Part shown: positions 13,774-24,675 of the stretch, piece by piece
Layout: each line of letters starts with the position of its first letter
Numbering within the stretch: the first letter of the stretch is position 1
Origin: Centropus unirufus
Lineage: Eukaryota; Chordata; Aves; Cuculiformes; Centropidae
Direction of reading: 5' to 3'
NCBI GenBank assembly: GCA_013397695.1
Contig: VYZI01000344.1
Coordinates: 521,076 to 585,075 of the forward strand
Length of the DNA stretch: 64,000 nucleotides
Made by a program: the position numbers and the translations under genes
Notes under the pieces: model-generated
The model's input: only the letters and a program-made list of their open reading frames with translations
What the model was told of the DNA's origin: nothing
Database searches by the model: none

Positions 13774-16700
13774 AGTCAAGTTAAGGACGTATTAAACAAT
13801 TCCAAACTGCTGCCTCCAAACCCCACACGAGAGCACCACTTGGACCTCATCCCTAAGCCCTTGTGTGTTTGTGTACCTGGACGTCAGCTTGTGACTCAAC
13901 CCCTTTTTGATGTCTGGAGAGAGAGAGGTGCTGCTTTCCTGAGCCATGTTCAAGCAGTAGGCTTGGCATCATTTAGGGTGCAACGCAACCGTACACCCTG
14001 CCGGCCTCTCACCTGGCATCAGCGGTGCCACGGGCCTGCGCTTAGACATTTTGCTTTAAAACCCTGCTGAATTTTACTGGACTGCTGGAATTTGGCATAT
14101 TTCAAATTGGTAAAACTCTGCTACCTGAATATTGAAAAGATGCTGGGCAGCTCACGGTAGGCACTGGGTGAGGTTAATAGAGTGGGAATTACCAGCGAAA
14201 TGTTTATTATTTGTGCTGTGAAGCACAAATTTATTTGTGAAGCAGCTGAGTGTGACGGCTCTCTCAAGCCTGGCAGATCAGCTCTGCCCATCGCCCACCC
14301 TCATCTCTTCCCCTGCAGCAGCACGACCTTGGCCTCAGCCCCCAGAGCCTGGCTCCAGGCTGGTGAGGGACACAGAGGACACTTTAGTGGTGCCTAAGGG
14401 ACCGGCCTTCTCCCTGTGCAAGTTGTGCAAATATTGAAGAGGCAGAAACCCCTCCTCTAGCAATTTAGAAAGCTGAACTGAGCCTGTTCACGCGCATGGA
14501 TGCTGATGTTTCAGCCACCACTTGTTCATTACCCTTGGTATCTTTGTGACCGTTGTTTCAAAAAGCTTTCTATCTTACATAATTTTTTCTCTCTCACTTT
14601 CTAATCCAGAAAGCTGTTGCAAAGGTTTTTATTTAGAAAATGCTTTGCACTTTTATTATTAAAAAAGAGCGCAGAATTCAACCCTATTAAGGACAGAAAA
14701 GACAGGAACTAGTTAATTTTCTTGTTTTGATTCTAAAAATTGCGCTTTATCATTTTCTTGCTACACCTTTTTCTGGGACACATCCCAGCCAGACTGTGTC
14801 TAGCAGGATTTCCCTCACTGGACAGCTTTAATCCGTCACCTCGGGTGCTGGAGGCCACCAGATAAGCACTGCGCAGGCGCTTGGTCAGCTTCAGAGTCAG
14901 CCAAGGTTGACCACAGCTGACAGGGAGTTAAGTACCTTGCACTCTTTACTTGTCCTCCACGTCTCCTTCTTGAGTTCCTCCTGGCCTGGGAATTTATTAA
15001 AACCGGAGAAATAGTGACCATAAGGTGACAGTGTGAACATGTCCTGCTTTGGTGCAGGAAGAGAGGAGACAGGGACAGGATCCCCGGAGCCTTCCTCACC
15101 AGCATCTCAGATACCCCCAGGCTCGCTGGCTCTGGCTGGACCGCTCACCCTCCTTACATTGTGTTTCTGATCTGGTCGCAGCACTGGAAAATCCTGAGCT
15201 GCTTCTGGACACATCCAGCTGCAGGCCAGGGTGCGCTGGGGCAGATTCAGCTGCATGAAAGCAGCTGAATTACTGCTGGAAAGAAATTTCCCCTGGATGC
15301 TGTGCAGCTGTGTTCCCCAGCGCTGTGTTTCAGCGGCCAGGTCTAATGCGATTCAAACTGGGTTTGTGGTGAACCGATGCTGGCATAAAATAGTGTTCTG
15401 TGACTGTTCAGGAGAAAAACTCTAGGAAGCCAATCTCAGCTTGTTTGTTGGTTTAACACACAGTGTCAGACAATCTCTTTGTCTCCATTTACCCCACATA
15501 TATGAGGTTTTATAATCCTGAAAAAAATGTGAAGATTATTGTTCATGAAGTGCTTTTCACCTTATTTTTTAAATAACGGAAATGGGTGGGGAAGAAGGAA
15601 AACCATCTAAGATATTAATTTATTTCCACAGATTTATTTCTAAACACATTAGTTAGGAAAAAAAAAACCTAAACTCCTAGTTCAGAGAAGCAACCAAATC
15701 TACTGTGTGGGATTGTTAGGGTTTTTTCCTGCCTGTGGTAGCTCTAGGTGGGAACAGCGATTGTGTCACCCTCTGCTTGATGACGTACAATTACCTGAGC
15801 AGGTATCCGGCTTGTCGGTCACGCTTTGTACAAACCGCACACTCAGGCAGTGCGACAGGCCATCGCCATTAACTTTGCTCCTGCGGAGGGGACTTCCTCA
15901 GGGTGGTGTCCACTGCCTGAATGTCACCTGCAAGTTTCTTCTAATGGAATTGCCGGTACGGCCCAATGGGCCGGGCAGAAACCCCAGCCTGGAGAAGAGT
16001 CCCACACTGTGCTCCACACAAGAGTGCTCCACACTGGAGCAACTCAGCACCTTGAAGCACTGTGCTGAGTGTTTCAACTGACTTCCATCACGCGTGGTAA
16101 ATAGGGATTGCCATGCTTTGTTCACCTTAGGAAGGAGATGAACCATACCCGTTCTTTTCAATCTGTCTCCATTGAAGGGCGTCATGGACTCTTGGTCATT
16201 CTTGTCTTTCTCTTTTCAAGTCCCTCCAATTCTTTGTACAAAGCACAGCTCAGATTCATTTTTATGTGATTATTTTTTAATACCTGCATAATGCAGCCTT
16301 TCCTTTAGGGATGGTTCTAGAACTATGTATGTTCAGACTTTTTGACTTCAATTGTTTTGCTTTATTTTAGCTAAATTTGGGAACGTACTACGTGTTTAGC
16401 GGTTTCATCAGGTTTTGCTGCTGAAAACCAACAATGTTACTGCGCCCCACTTGATGCAGTTAGGGTGCAATATCAACCAGGAAATGAACACCAGCATCTT
16501 CTGAGGACAAATTTTATTGAGCTCTCTCTTAATAAGGCAGCAGTAGATTTTTCTCCTTCAGCAAAGTCAACTTTTAAATGCAACTAAAAAGTAAAAACCT
16601 TTGGGAGAGGGGATCCGTCTAACAAGAGGCAGCCAGTTGAGACTCCTGCGCAGGGAATTCAGGTTTAAAACTTTCCTTTCCAATGCAAAGCACATCACGG

Positions 16701-17084
16701 ATGTGTCCTGACATCTGGGGTTAAAAGACTCTCCCTCCTGCCCATAGTTCCCTTCTCATGATTAATGGTATCCAGGGAGACCAAACAGAGGGCCGAACCC
16801 TCACAGAGAAGCCCCTGCAGCTTTATGGTCACAACACATAACCTGGGATGCAGGAGGTGCATATTCCCATTCCTCTTCTGAAGAGAGGAGCAATTTCAGC
16901 CTAGATTTCCAGCTGACTGTGATGGTGCCGATCTTTCATTTCGTTTAAGATAAAATTATTTAAGATAAAATTTTGCAGCAACTGGTTATCCTCATGCAGC
17001 TGCTGTGCTCGCTCCCTGACCCTCGTCTGTGAGCTGCAGGGAGCAGAGCCCGGGCTTTGCAGGTGGGAAGCTTTGAGCAAAAAT

Positions 17085-17195
17085 GCTCAAACGTTTCCAT
17101 CCTTGGAGATGCCTCAGCCTGCTGGACAGCCTGGTCTAACCGGCCCCGTTTAGAGAGAGGGTTGGACCTGCAGTGGTCCCTTCTGACCTAATTAA
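17085..17195 (+). mobile_element. CR1 LINE 3'-end fragment
   Basis: The segment reads catccttggagatgcctcag, then a 'ctggacagcctggtctaac' stretch, 'gggttggacctgcagtggtc' and 'ccttctgacct'. This is the diverged plus-oriented 3' end typical of CR1 copies. It lies about 140 bp upstream of CD247 exon 2. Confidence 0.7.
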
Positions 17196-17336
17196 TCCTA
17201 ATTAATTCTTATTAAGATTTCCATCTCCTTTGCAAATGGGCAGGCTTGCCCTCACAGTGGCTGTTTTGTCGTGAAGTGCCACGCGGGGCTGCCTTGTTTG
17301 TCCCTGTTTGTTGCTGTATCTGATGTTTCCGCACAG

Positions 17337-17443
17337 ATGCCGTACCCGTCCTGGGACTGACAGACCCGAGACTCTGCTACCTACTGGATGGATTCCTCTT
17401 CATTTACGCAATCATCATAACGGCCCTTTACGTGAAATCGAAG
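17337..17443 (+). CDS. CD247: CD247 exon 2: ectodomain and transmembrane helix
   Basis: The exon is 107 nt: two bases finishing a codon plus 35 codons, beginning AVPVLGLTDPRL. The short ectodomain is followed by CYLLDGFLF and a run of hydrophobic residues ending ALYVKSK. The Cys should form the interchain disulfide of the homodimer. The Asp four residues later is the intramembrane acidic residue needed for assembly with the TCR alpha chain. The acceptor is cacag at 17,332-17,336 and the donor is aag|gtcagt. Compared with human zeta as I recall it, the leading residues differ but the LCYLLDG core is identical. Confidence 0.95.
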
Positions 17444-18932
17444 GTCAGTCTACTCAAGCACTGACGCATTTGTGCTTTGGTGGTGTGGTCGAGTTTGCCT
17501 TAAGCTGGAGATTGTGGGGCGGAGAGGAAGAATAAGACCTTTCTATCATTTTATTTTCTCCTCTTGGTTTGTTTGAGTTTTTTTTTCACTTTCATCCTTT
17601 TCTGGTGCCAACCCAAGCAACCTGGGGGAGCGCTTTCCGAGGGCTCATGGATGGAGGAGGAGAAAGTGTTGTGACGATTTGTCATTGGAAAGAGAAGAGA
17701 GGATAAACAGAAAATTCAAGATGAGTGCTAAGCTTGCAAAGGGTGTAGTAAAATGGCTCAAGAAGTCAAACCCGTTTGACAGGATGAGTGTGATGTTGCG
17801 CATGGCAGGGGGTTTGAAACTGGGTGATCTTTAAGGTCCCTGCCAACCCAAACCATTCCATGATTCTATGGTTCTAAACTGAATAACCTCAACAGCCACA
17901 GGAGAGGAGTCAGGGGGAGGGTACAGTCACAACTTGATGGGCCATCATTGCCCTCCAGCTGCTGTGCGGCCTCTAGGGAGGCAGTGGCTTTAGCGCATTT
18001 CCATGGAAGAAGAAAAAGGAATGTGATGGAGAGCTGAGAGCACTTCCATGAGGAAAGTGGTGGCTTAAGTAACTTAGTTTCTACAAATAGGATTTTTAAA
18101 GAACAACAGTCAAGTTTATCCTACACCTAAATACCAACCCATCTAAAAATTTACTTTAAATGAGGATTTTAACGTGTGTTTCTAACTCAAGAAGGTTAAA
18201 GCAGTACAGAATGTTGTTTGACACTGTTTTTTGAAAGGGCTGGAATAGAAATTAGCCGCTCTCACTGACCTCAAACTGCTCCTTTTTACTGGAAAGTTTG
18301 GCCCAGCAATTGGCTGCTCTTAAATATTGTGAGGAGCTGAGCCAAGGAGGGCTGCAGAAGGGGAATCATTTACCTACTGGTTAATTAATTGCCACTCATG
18401 CAAACTTATGCGGTGGCCCTGCAGCCCCGAGGGCCAGGTGCTGCTCCCCAGGGATGCAGGGATCCCCTGCACCCTCTGAAACCAATGGAGAAACTTTGCA
18501 GACAGCACTTTTCCTGGAGGACGGGGGGGTGTCAGGAGGTGCTTTGGGTTGTTTGCTGCCGCAGATGCTCAGTTTTTCTTAACGCAGTCTGCAATTATGG
18601 TTTTATAGCCTGACGGAGCTACTTTCAATAACGTGAGATTATGATGCGTACAGGATAAGAATGGGAAATCGGGAGGTGGGGAACAAACCCAGAGGCTTTG
18701 AGGGGCTGAGAGCTGGTGTTATGGGCAAGGAAAATGACCCGGCTGCAGGGAGCAAGCTGGCAAGTGGCCAAAGTGCCAGCGCCGAGGTGACCTTTCTGCC
18801 TGTGGCCCCACCAGTGCCCGGGCTGGCCGCTCAGGGGTTGCCCTGTTCGTGATGTGAGTAACTTCTGGGAGAGAGGGAGCAAAAGGGCTGAAGGAACCAC
18901 TGTCCCTGCTCACAGTACGGTCTCTCTTCCAG
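17444..18932 (+). other. CD247: CD247 intron 2
   Basis: A 1,489-bp phase-0 intron between donor gtcagt and acceptor ctcttccag. It contains a short plus-oriented CR1 tail near 17,795-17,876. The several open frames around 18.4-18.9 kb have no recognisable product and look like chance ORFs in GC-rich intron. Confidence 0.85.
17795..17876 (+). mobile_element. CR1 LINE 3' tail fragment
   Basis: The segment contains 'gatctttaaggtccctgcc', 'aacccaaaccattcc' and 'atgattctatggttc'. The last is the imperfect ATTCTATG-type repeat that ends CR1 elements. It is in plus orientation and heavily truncated at the 5' side. Confidence 0.75.
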
Positions 18933-18986
18933 CTTGGCCGGGCCTCAGACCCACAGCTGCAGCCAGGCCAGGAGGATCTCTACAAT
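18933..18986 (+). CDS. CD247: CD247 exon 3: juxtamembrane region and first half of ITAM1
   Basis: A 54-nt phase-0 exon of 18 codons, LGRASDPQLQPGQEDLYN, aligning with the human juxtamembrane segment that ends QNQLYN. It supplies the first ITAM1 tyrosine; the rest of YNKL comes from exon 4. The acceptor is cttccag and the donor is aat|gtgagt. Confidence 0.93.
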
Positions 18987-20364
18987 GTGAGTAACCGCTG
19001 GGATGGGTTGGGCTGTTTGCTTTCGGATTTGCTATCCAGGCTGACCTTTCCTGTAGACAGTGAGGTGCCTGGGGATCAGGAAGCCTTTGGATGCAAGTGC
19101 TGCGTGCGGCACAGTTGTAAGGAGGGAAAAGAAAAACCAGAGAAGGGTGGCGCCCGTTGTTACGGACCTGGCTGGATGCTGGATGGACAGAGGTTGCTGG
19201 TTGGATGCACTGAGCTGAAGGCATGCCAGGAACCCAGAGAGAGGGCTGGGGGTGCCACACACCAGTTCGAGCTCTCTGCGAGTGCCCATGGGGCTATTAC
19301 ATAGGCGGGCACACCCCGAGTTTGTGAGAGCTGAGTTGCAGCTCTCCCCGCTCGCCATCGCTCGGGTTGGTTCACAGCCCCGCTGCCACCCATGGCGCTG
19401 AGGTTGTCTGATAAGGGCTGCAGAAAGGGCAGACACGCAGGGATGTTGTGTTGCTCGCTTTGGACAACTGTAGCTCTTGCAGCACCAAGCGTGGAGCCTG
19501 AAGCATCGCAGCCCAGCTGCCTCCATCTCCTGAGTTTTCCTGTTGCCCTGCAGGAGTCCTGTGGTACCAGACCATCCCGGAGGTGTTCCTCATCCACTGT
19601 GCTCTGACCACAGCCAGCATCAGGTGGCTGTCCAGGCGGCAACAGAGGACAGAGACCCTGGGCAGACCCTGCCCATCCTGGCTATGTTGCTCTCTCATGG
19701 CAGGATTAATCTCAAGCTATTTCTGCTATGCCTGGTTGCCTTTTGATTTTAATTTTTTTTTTTTTCTCTCACGCTTTTGACCATAGCCACATCCTGTGAG
19801 GAGTTCTGCTGTTTAACTGTATAATGTACGAACACTGTTGCATTTTTTCCAGTTTAAGACGTGTTGTCCATAACCATTTCAGCAGCGCTCTGCCAGCTGT
19901 GTTACTCTGACCTGGGATCTCTCCTTTGCCCTGCCCCAAGGCAACCTTTCCCAGATAAGGAATGTGTTGGGCAGAACATTTCTGTAGCTTCTTGATCCAG
20001 ATTTGGACAAGCTGCCCTGCAAGAAAAAAATCAAGCTGGTGGATCTTCACTCACCAGTTGGAGAGCAACCAGGAAAATCAGAGTCCCTGCCCCTTGTGCT
20101 CTCCTCTTTTTGGCTCATTTCTACTAAGAAAAGTTCTGGATGTGGTGGCTTGTAGATTTGCTCTGCACTGACCACTGTCATTTCCATGGCTTAGATGTAG
20201 GTATTTTTGTTGCCAGTCGCATTAGGGGGCAAAAAGAATTTCTAGCTCATTTATTGTCCTCATTAAGTTGGCCCCTGAGCTGGGTGCCCTTTCTTTTCCT
20301 GTGTTAAGATCGATTTTTCTCACGGTCATAATGGCCATCACCGCTCCTTGCTTTCCTCTTTCAG
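18987..20364 (+). other. CD247: CD247 intron 3
   Basis: A 1,378-bp phase-0 intron. It is GC-rich around 19.1-19.7 kb and carries long overlapping minus-strand open frames (up to about 160 codons) with no recognisable domain, best read as chance ORFs. A poly-T run sits near 19,750. I see no CR1 element in it. Confidence 0.85.
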
Positions 20365-20448
20365 AAACTGTCGCGTGGCCACAGGGATGAATACGATGTT
20401 CTGGGGGCAAAGCGAGGTGCAGACCCCGAGCTGGGCGGGAGGCACCAG
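20365..20448 (+). CDS. CD247: CD247 exon 4: rest of ITAM1
   Basis: An 84-nt phase-0 exon of 28 codons, beginning KLSRGHRDEYDVL. Joined to exon 3 it gives a canonical ITAM1, YNKL-(7 residues)-YDVL. It continues through AKRGADPELGGRHQ, matching the human basic segment ending DPEMGGKPQ. The acceptor is tttcag and the donor is cag|gtaatt. Confidence 0.95.
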
Positions 20449-21052
20449 GTAATTTCCTCCCACACACGCACCTCCTCTCTTTTCACCTGGCTCCTTCCCT
20501 CTCCTGCCAAACCGCTCTTCCGACACGCGGGATGGTTTCGCTAAGCCTTCCTGGCGAGGCAACGACAAATTTCTGCGGAGTAACCTGGGCGGAGGCAAGA
20601 GTAAATCTGCTCCCGTCCCCTCTGATCTCCTCCTCGCACCCCGCGTCACTTTGCTGAGAGCTTGCGGCCACCCCGAGGAGGCAGCGGCGCCCGGCCGTGG
20701 GGCGGATGTGGGGCTGGCGAGGCAGGAGTGGGTGTTTCACGAGAGCTCGTGGTGCCGCTAAACAAGCGCCACCAAAGCCGAGCAGCAGCTCCGGCAAGGC
20801 TTTCTGTTTCAGGGCCCAGCAGATTCAGAGGAAAACGGAAAGGGAAAGCTTCACCGGTGCGTGGGGCTTGCCTGCAGGTGACAGCTGTAGGGACGGAGCA
20901 GAGAAGAGCTACATTTTGTCAATTATTAAAATTAAATTGATTTCCCAGAGAACAAGTGGGCTTAACAGAGCCTTGGGAGGGGGGCAAGGTGGGCTGTAAC
21001 GGGTACTGCTGGGAGTGCAAGACGTGGGCAACTTTCTTCTTTTGTTTTACAG
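20449..21052 (+). other. CD247: CD247 intron 4
   Basis: A 604-bp intron, GC- and CG-rich in 20,500-20,800. It ends in a tandem acceptor (acagcag), so its 3' boundary is either 21,052 or 21,055. No other feature is seen. Confidence 0.85.
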
Positions 21053-21088
21053 CAGAGAAGGAAGAACCCTCAGGACACCGTCTACACT
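21053..21088 (+). CDS. CD247: CD247 exon 5: first half of ITAM2 (tandem acceptor)
   Basis: The exon is 36 nt if the first AG is used (Q then RRKNPQDTVYT) or 33 nt from 21,056 if the second is used. RRKNPQ is identical to mammalian zeta. YT is the start of ITAM2, completed as YTSL by exon 6. The donor is act|gtgagt. The NAGNAG acceptor matches the place where human isoforms differ by one Gln, as I recall them. Confidence 0.92.
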
Positions 21089-22667
21089 GTGAGTAGAGAG
21101 AGCCAGAGGGAGAGAAGAGGGGAGGGATGGCTGGAAATATGAGTATTTCATAGGAGACTTTTTCTCCTTTTTATTCCCCTACACAATTTCAGCTTTGGTT
21201 CACACTTAACAGCTGCTTCCAAAGACTGCCCTTCCCTTCCACTCTCTCCTTTTTTTTCTAGACAATGCCTGCTCCTTTCTCCATGATAGGAATAAACCAT
21301 TGATGGGGAAAATAATTTGGATCAAGATACCTGCTGATCCCTTTCTGTTAACCATTAACATCGAGCCGACCTCTGTCCCACGTGACTGATGCTGCAGTAT
21401 TTTATGTGCTTGTTTTGCAGCGCTCTCTGACAGAGGCCAAATGCCAGAGCACCCAAGAGTGGCTGCTGAGGAGCCTCTTGACTGATTTGGCTCTGGCTAA
21501 ACGCAGTGCTCTGTGCTCCAAAGGGCAGATACATGAATTCTGGAGCTCATGTCTTAACTTGGGTCTTTCTTGGGGGTCAGTGCGATACTGAAAATGCCAG
21601 CAAATAAAATTCTCAAGGACTTGTTTTGGAGTTTTAGGGAGCAAAAACCTTTTATCAGGCCTGGGCACCACGAGGGAGCGATCGGCATCCATTGTGTACA
21701 GCGAGACAAGAGCTGGGACAGAGTGTATGTCCCACTCCCAGGCACAGGGATAAAATTTCCCAGAAATCTGACGTATATTCTGCTCTTTTCCAAAGTCTAA
21801 CATTATGAAACTTTGCAACAGTGAAAACTTTTGCTAATTTGGAACTGGCTCCAGCTCTCTGCTTGACCTTACCTTTAAGACAGGAAACAGAGGTGACTGC
21901 AGAAGAAACACCTGCTCAGCACGGATCGTACTGAGCAGAAGGTGTTAGCATTGTCAGAGCGAACGGTGTCTTGCAAAAAAAAAGCTATCTAAAAGCAGCC
22001 ATGCTAGCAGAGGGACTTTCTGTCTAACTAACTTTCAAAAAAAAAACCCCACAACTGCCCAAATGAAACTTAATTGCACTTCAACTTATATAAAAATATT
22101 CCAATTTTTGTAATAGTAAGTAATTCTTGTATCAAGTACTTGCTGAGAAATGAGCTTGTTTCCAAGACTGGCCTTCATTGTTACTGAGTCAGAAGCTCTG
22201 ATTACGGTCACAAGCGTTTGGGGGCTGCTTATCCGGATGGAGGAAGGAAGAGCTTCCCTTTACAAGCCTTCACCCTGCAGCGTTAGTCTTCCCTTTTCTT
22301 TGGGCCTGATCTGCCTGTTGGGATTTGTCTCCTGAACTAGGGCTGCTTAAACATTTTCTCTGGAGAGCTTTGATTGTCATATCTGGCAGCCAGCCTCGAT
22401 AAATGACCTGGCTGAGGGTTGAGTTGTACTCATTACAGTGTCTGGAGGTGAGGCTGTATTCATGTACTAAACAGATCTGACCATCTATAGCGCCTACTGA
22501 AATGCACATCGGCTTAGTCCCACCACTGTTCTTTCTTCTCTGGAATATAATGTGGCTTTGAAGGCAAGACAGCCCCAGAAGTACCGGCTTGGGGAGCAGG
22601 CAGTCACCCAGGGGCCAGCTTGGCTTGTCTAGTAACGCACTGCTTCTTCCCACCTCTCTGTTTGCAG
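21089..22667 (+). other. CD247: CD247 intron 5
   Basis: A 1,579-bp phase-0 intron. Its main content is a minus-oriented copy of an unclassified dispersed repeat (about 21,578-22,140). The 100-140-codon minus-strand open frames across that repeat have no recognised product. Confidence 0.85.
21578..22140 (-). repeat. Unclassified dispersed repeat, copy 2 (longest)
   Basis: The longest copy, in CD247 intron 5, inverted relative to copy 1. One side matches copy 1 ('aaaatgccagcaaataaaat', 'agtctaacattatgaaactt'). The other side (21,985-22,140: 'catgctagcagagggacttt', 'caaaaatattccaatttttg'-like) matches copy 3 at 40.3 kb. Confidence 0.75.
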
Positions 22668-22724
22668 TCACTGCAGAAGGACAAGATGGGCGAGGCGTAC
22701 AGTGAAATCGGAACAAAGGGGGAG
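22668..22724 (+). CDS. CD247: CD247 exon 6: rest of ITAM2
   Basis: A 57-nt phase-0 exon of 19 codons, SLQKDKMGEAYSEIGTKGE. With exon 5 it forms YTSL-(8 residues)-YSEI, the same spacing as human ITAM2. The acceptor is tttgcag and the donor is gag|gtgagt. LQKDKM and EAYSEIG are the strongly conserved stretch. Confidence 0.95.
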
Positions 22725-22883
22725 GTGAGTCCTGCTTTCCTTCCTGGTGAAAGCCTGGCATGAAAAACTCCTCCTAGTGTGCCTTGCACAAGGCAGAAGG
22801 CACAGCACGTATGGGCACAGCGGAGAGTGGTTCCCTCTTGCCTGCGGTACCTGGGGTGTTTGGTGCAGCAGGGAGCGAGACGC

Positions 22884-22925
22884 GTAGCCCTGGCATTGCA
22901 GTAGCCCTGGCATTGCAGTAGCCCT
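22884..22925. repeat. 17-bp tandem repeat, about 2.5 copies
   Basis: The unit gtagccctggcattgca occurs at 22,884-22,900 and 22,901-22,917, followed by a partial copy. The copies are identical, pointing to recent local slippage inside CD247 intron 6. Confidence 0.9.
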
Positions 22926-23045
22926 AAACCGAGGTGGAGATCGGACAGCAAGCTTTGTCCCATCAGCTCGAGAAACACAGCCCCTACGCCACCAGCATCC
23001 CTGGGCAGATTGGATGATGTCAAGAAGAAATATGGCAACTTTTGG

Positions 23046-23150
23046 TCATAAAATCATGGATTCCTCAGGTTGGAAAAGACCTTTGAGATTGTAGAGTCCA
23101 ACCGTACCTGACTGCCACTAAAACACATCCTTAAGCACCTCATCTCCCCG
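23046..23150 (-). mobile_element. CR1 LINE 3'-end fragment
   Basis: On the plus strand this begins 'aaatcatggattcctcaggt' and 'tggaaaagacctttgag', then 'gagtccaaccgtacctgac', the inverted CR1 3' end. Homology fades after about 23,150. Confidence 0.85.
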
Positions 23151-23318
23151 CCTGGTCCTGTCCTCGCAGCTGCTTTCCCTCCTGCACTGAGGGCATCCAG
23201 GCCAAGCCCAGCTGCTCTCCCTTGGCAGAGGATCCGGGAAGGCAAGGGTTTCTTTCCTTGTGTATCATGGCAAAAGCACCCCTTAATCTATGCTTCTTTT
23301 TCTTTCCCAAAGCAGCAG

Positions 23319-23354
23319 AGGCGGCGAGGCAAAGGGAATGAAGGTGTTTACCAG
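23319..23354 (+). CDS. CD247: CD247 exon 7: first half of ITAM3 (triple tandem acceptor)
   Basis: A 36-nt exon of 12 codons, RRRGKGNEGVYQ, using the last of the closely spaced AGs in aaagcagcag. Upstream AGs would add one or two Gln codons in frame. It matches human RRRGKGHDGLYQ. YQ begins ITAM3. The donor is cag|gtaggc. Confidence 0.93.
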
Positions 23355-24675
23355 GTAGGCAACACGTGCAGCACCTGCTCCCCTCCCTTCATGGCTTATT
23401 TGTAGCCTGGGCTTCCTAGCTGACCACGCTGTTAGCCGTGCCTGAGGAAGGAGAGCTTTCAAAGCTCCTCTCTGAGGAGAGAGATCCAGATTCAGGGCAA
23501 AGACCACCACACCGCTGGGACTGTGCTAAAGTGGCTGCAAGTTCTAAATACAATTGTCAGGAGCACTTTCCACAGTCCTACCTCCTGGAGAACCACCTTT
23601 GGACCGCAGTGGGTGGTGCAGAATCATAGCATCGCTAGGTTGGAAAAGACCTTGGAGACCATCGGCACCAACGGTGTGCGCGCAGTTCTGCCTCTGAGCA
23701 GTTCATAGCGGAAACCTTTGGGTTGCCCGACCACAGTCGTCACTCAAAGCCTTGGGGGTTCAGTCCGTCTCACTACAGCATGAAGAGCACAGCCCGATCA
23801 GCACCTCCAGGCTCCTGGTGCTGCACCAGGGAGTTTCAGCGCCGCAAGGCGTCCATCGTAGGGACTTCCTGGGGCTGCCAGGCATAACTGTTTCAAAATG
23901 CTTTGTACTTTCTGTGGTAGCCTGTGCAGTGTCACCGACATCTCCAAAATGACAAGGAGAACATATTAATATTAAGATATTAAGAAGTTCTTCTGATGCA
24001 GCCCGCGCCAGGGAGTTTTCCTGTCAGCTGGCTTATTTGTGGCTAATGGTACCTTTCTTCCTGGTACCTTTCTTCCTGCTTTCTCTGGCAGTCTCCTGGG
24101 CTGGCCTGTGGCTCTACCACATTCCCTGCTCTTGGAGCAGCGCATTCCACACCTGCAGCAGGGACTTGGAACTCATGCTGCAATTTTAGCCCCGCCAGAG
24201 CGGGCTGGCAGGAGGAGGACTGCTGTGCTGCAGGAAAAGCTGTGAGGGGATGCTTCCCGGGGTCTGAACCTGTCTCAAGCCACTACCAACTAACCTGGAG
24301 TTGCACCTGGCTTCCCTCCCAAACTAAAGCGAAGGCCAAAGTTCGGGATTTGATATCCGTGCAGTCAGCAAAGTGCCCTGTAGCATCTTGATAGTCAACA
24401 ATATGCAAAGAGAAAGCTGCATAAGTGGTTAGGGGGAGTTGCTGTAGGTCTTAAATTCCTAAAAGTTACTCGGGATGCACCTTGCCTCCAGGCAAGGGAC
24501 AGCTACAGATGATACCATCAAAGACTAGGAATCACTAATGAGTAAAAAATCTGTGTCAAAAACCCCCAAAACAAATGTGACTTGTGCTGCTGAGTCCCTG
24601 CCACCCTGTTCCCAGCCGGGGAGCTCAGGCTACGCACTCACACTGCTCCCTCACCCGTTGTTTTCTCTTTTTCAG
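23355..24675 (+). other. CD247: CD247 intron 7
   Basis: A 1,321-bp phase-0 intron with a tiny minus CR1 3' end at about 23,620-23,676 and a 15-bp duplication near 24,046-24,075 (tggtacctttcttcc twice). Nothing else is recognised. Confidence 0.85.
23620..23676 (-). mobile_element. CR1 LINE 3'-terminal scrap
   Basis: Contains 'gaatcatagcatcgctaggt' and 'tggaaaagaccttggagacc', the inverted extreme 3' end of CR1. Only about 55 bp are recognisable. Confidence 0.7.

Larger units (their letters stand above)
1..17336 (+). other. CD247: Probable CD247 intron 1 (partial; exon 1 not found)
   Basis: This stretch ends at a clear acceptor (tttccgcacag, 17,326-17,336) before the CD247 transmembrane exon. 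Exon 2 begins with the last two bases of a codon, so this is a phase-1 intron. I looked for an ATG-led signal-peptide exon ending one base into a codon before a GT donor and found none I could defend, so exon 1 probably lies to the left. Mammalian CD247 also has a very large first intron. Contents I can support are a dispersed repeat (1-415), an ATT microsatellite (7,915), an exon-like open segment (7,587-7,718), a 55-bp tandem duplication (11,189), an LTR (13,357-13,773) and a CR1 scrap (17,085). The rest is unremarkable AT-rich sequence, with GC-richer stretches around 12.3-13.1 kb and 14.2-15.3 kb. No conserved coding exon is evident. Confidence 0.6.
22725..23318 (+). other. CD247: CD247 intron 6
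   Basis: A 594-bp intron (to 23,312, 23,315 or 23,318 depending on the AG used). It contains a 17-bp tandem duplication at 22,884-22,925 and a minus-oriented CR1 3' end near 23,046-23,150. Confidence 0.85.

Noticed and set aside
1..17336. Search for CD247 exon 1 (signal peptide)
   Set aside because: No ATG-led hydrophobic leader ending one base into a codon before a good GT donor could be defended, so the exon is probably outside the window.
19032..19642. Overlapping minus-strand ORFs of 160-164 codons
   Set aside because: They lie in GC-rich CD247 intron 3, run in two frames at once, and show no domain, no protein-like motif and no splice context.
21402..21818. 138-codon minus-strand ORF
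   Set aside because: It spans part of the dispersed repeat and runs across CD247 intron 5. The homologous part of copy 1 does not keep the same frame, so coding is unlikely.
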